From Streptomyces scopuliridis RB72 (GTDB lineage Bacteria; Actinomycetota; Actinomycetes; Streptomycetales; Streptomycetaceae), in NCBI RefSeq assembly GCF_000718095.1, contig NZ_JOEI01000004.1, positions 62,001 to 126,000 on the forward strand: a stretch of DNA of 64,000 bases. Reading direction: 5' to 3'. Position numbers and translations under genes: made by a program. The notes under the pieces are model-generated. The model ran no database searches. It worked only from the letters and a program-made list of their open reading frames with translations, and was not told the origin of the DNA. Below, piece by piece: positions 63,098 through 64,000 of the stretch (position 1 is its first letter; every line of letters begins with the position of its first letter).

Positions 63098-63302
63098 CGC
63101 TTAACGTCGGTCCGGCTGTTCGCCAGTTCGCCGCGTCCGCGGCATCGGACAGTCATCGCCGAGTCCCCGTCAGGCGCGAGCCCGGGGAGCCGGGGACCCG
63201 TGAAGTCCCTGGGGTGAATCGGGTGTCGTCTGCTGCCCTGTGCGGCAGAAGCGCCCGTAGGAGACCTTCCTGCTCCGAACCCGTCAGCTAACCCGGTAGG
63301 CG
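63098..63302 (+). promoter_or_regulatory. Cyclic di-AMP riboswitch (ydaO/yuaA type)
   Basis: The leader has the conserved ydaO elements in order: 5' P1 strand CGCTTA followed by AC, GGGGACCC and the box GGGGTGAATC (63211-63220), a variable hairpin, then CCGAACCCGTCAGCTAACC (63275-63293) and the closing strand TAGGCG (63297-63302), which pairs with the first strand. In Streptomyces this riboswitch controls cell wall hydrolases and resuscitation factors and usually turns them off when c-di-AMP is high. A gene-free region of 322 bp separates it and its promoter from the M16 terminator. Confidence 0.9.
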
Positions 63303-63329
63303 AGAAGGAAGGAAAGGACCAGCCACTCC

Positions 63330-64000
63330 ATGGCGTTCACCCGTGCCACCGGGAAGCATCGTGCCCGCGGCCGTATGAGCCGCGGGAGCGTGCGCGTCGC
63401 GGGTGCCGCGACGCTCACCGCCACCGGTGTCATCAGCACCCTCGCCGCTTCCCCGGCGCTCGCCGCCGACACGGACGTAGCCGCCGCGCAGACCGGTCTG
63501 ACCCAGGCCCTGGTCATCAACGACTCCCTCGCCGGCACCATCGACGCCCAGGCCGACGCGCAGCGCCGGGCCGCCGCCGAGGCCAAGGCCAGGGCCGCAG
63601 CGAAGGCGGAGGCGGCGCGCAAGGCCGAGGCCCGCGCCCAGGAGATCCGCGCGGAGAAGGAGCGCGCGGCCAGGACCGCCGAGCGCGAGCGCCTCAACGC
63701 CTTCCAGCTCCCCATAGCCGGCTCGTACGTCACCACCGGGTACCGGGCGGGTGGCTCGCTCTGGTCCTCCGGCAGCCACTCGGGCGTCGACTTCCGCGCC
63801 GCCTCCGGCACATCCGTCGTGGCCGTCGGGACGGGCACCGTGGTCGAGGCGGGCTGGGGCGGCTCGTACGGCAACAACATCGTGCTGCGGATGAGCGACG
63901 GCACCTACACCCAGTACGGCCACCTCTCCTCGATCGGCGTCGCCGTCGGCCAGAGCGTCACCCCGGGGCAGCGGATCGGCCTCTCGGGCGCGACCGGCAA
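63330..64000 (+). CDS. Secreted M23-family (LytM-like) peptidoglycan endopeptidase (3' end outside window)
   Basis: At least 223 residues are visible. A signal peptide (basic start, then VRVAGAATLTATGVISTLAASPALA) is followed by an Ala/Glu/Lys/Arg-rich helix (about 68-124, coiled coil-like) and the M23 domain from about residue 130: SHSGVDFRA gives the first zinc His and Asp, and YGHLSS near 203 holds one of the later His residues. The domain is cut by the right edge. GAAGGAAGGAAAGG precedes the ATG. With the c-di-AMP riboswitch upstream, it is predicted to remodel the cell wall during growth, sporulation or germination. Confidence 0.88.
   Translation, partial: MAFTRATGKHRARGRMSRGSVRVAGAATLTATGVISTLAASPALAADTDVAAAQTGLTQALVINDSLAGTIDAQADAQRRAAAEAKARAAAKAEAARKAEARAQEIRAEKERAARTAERERLNAFQLPIAGSYVTTGYRAGGSLWSSGSHSGVDFRAASGTSVVAVGTGTVVEAGWGGSYGNNIVLRMSDGTYTQYGHLSSIGVAVGQSVTPGQRIGLSGATG

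Overview
The window is chromosomal DNA of a Streptomyces (or very close actinomycete). GC content is very high, GTG starts are frequent, many genes have a -10 box only a few bases before the start codon (leaderless transcripts), and hrdB, whiH and nrdRJ lie together. From memory, the gene order follows the Streptomyces coelicolor core around SCO5799 to SCO5840. No rRNA, tRNA, CRISPR array, prophage or transposase gene was seen.

Layout. (1) 1-5466: the end of a siderophore operon of the NRPS-independent type: class III aminotransferase (cut by the left edge), IucA/IucC synthetase, GNAT acyltransferase, second IucA/IucC synthetase. (2) 5505-12509: DNA damage and dNTP supply: DinG-like helicase convergent with lexA, then nrdR and nrdJ with a LexA box and two NrdR boxes in the lexA/nrdR intergenic region. 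(3) 12559-19209: mostly single genes (TerD-like, YdbC-like, histidine phosphatase, ADP-ribosylglycohydrolase, DUF4173 membrane protein, RNase HII, a small unknown protein). (4) 19305-28713: an unknown protein, a RecQ helicase with a phosphoribosyltransferase-like tail, a DUF4192 protein, a glycogen-debranching-like protein, an NrtR-like Nudix regulator and an ABC ATPase fused to its membrane domain. (5) 28874-31652: whiH and hrdB, followed by a MITE-like element whose end overlaps the hrdB stop codon. (6) 31959-42853: secreted trypsin-like protease, DUF7455 protein, topoisomerase IV parE, a NarL-type two-component system, a DUF485/symporter pair and a CitA/CitB-type two-component system.

(7) 42854-53769 looks like an accessory carbohydrate locus: a 1,429-residue secreted multidomain enzyme with the catalytic signature of GH87 alpha-1,3-glucanases, a LacI-family repressor, a three-gene sugar ABC importer and a GH13 alpha-glucosidase. 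Together they can secrete a glucanase, import the oligosaccharides and hydrolyse them in the cytoplasm. TTGCG-type half-sites recur in front of the glucanase, the regulator and the binding protein, which suggests one local regulon.

(8) 53848-63007: two divergent citrate synthase homologues, one with an N-terminal helix-turn-helix domain, around a perfect 17-bp AT-rich palindrome; a COG0523 GTPase; parC; and a two-subunit M16 peptidase. (9) 63098-64000: a c-di-AMP (ydaO-type) riboswitch before a secreted M23 peptidase that runs off the right edge.

The most unusual items are the regulator/enzyme fusion at the citrate synthases, the RecQ fusion, an ABC protein lacking two catalytic residues, a perfect inverted pair of DnaA boxes upstream of recQ, and the likely alpha-1,3-glucan locus.
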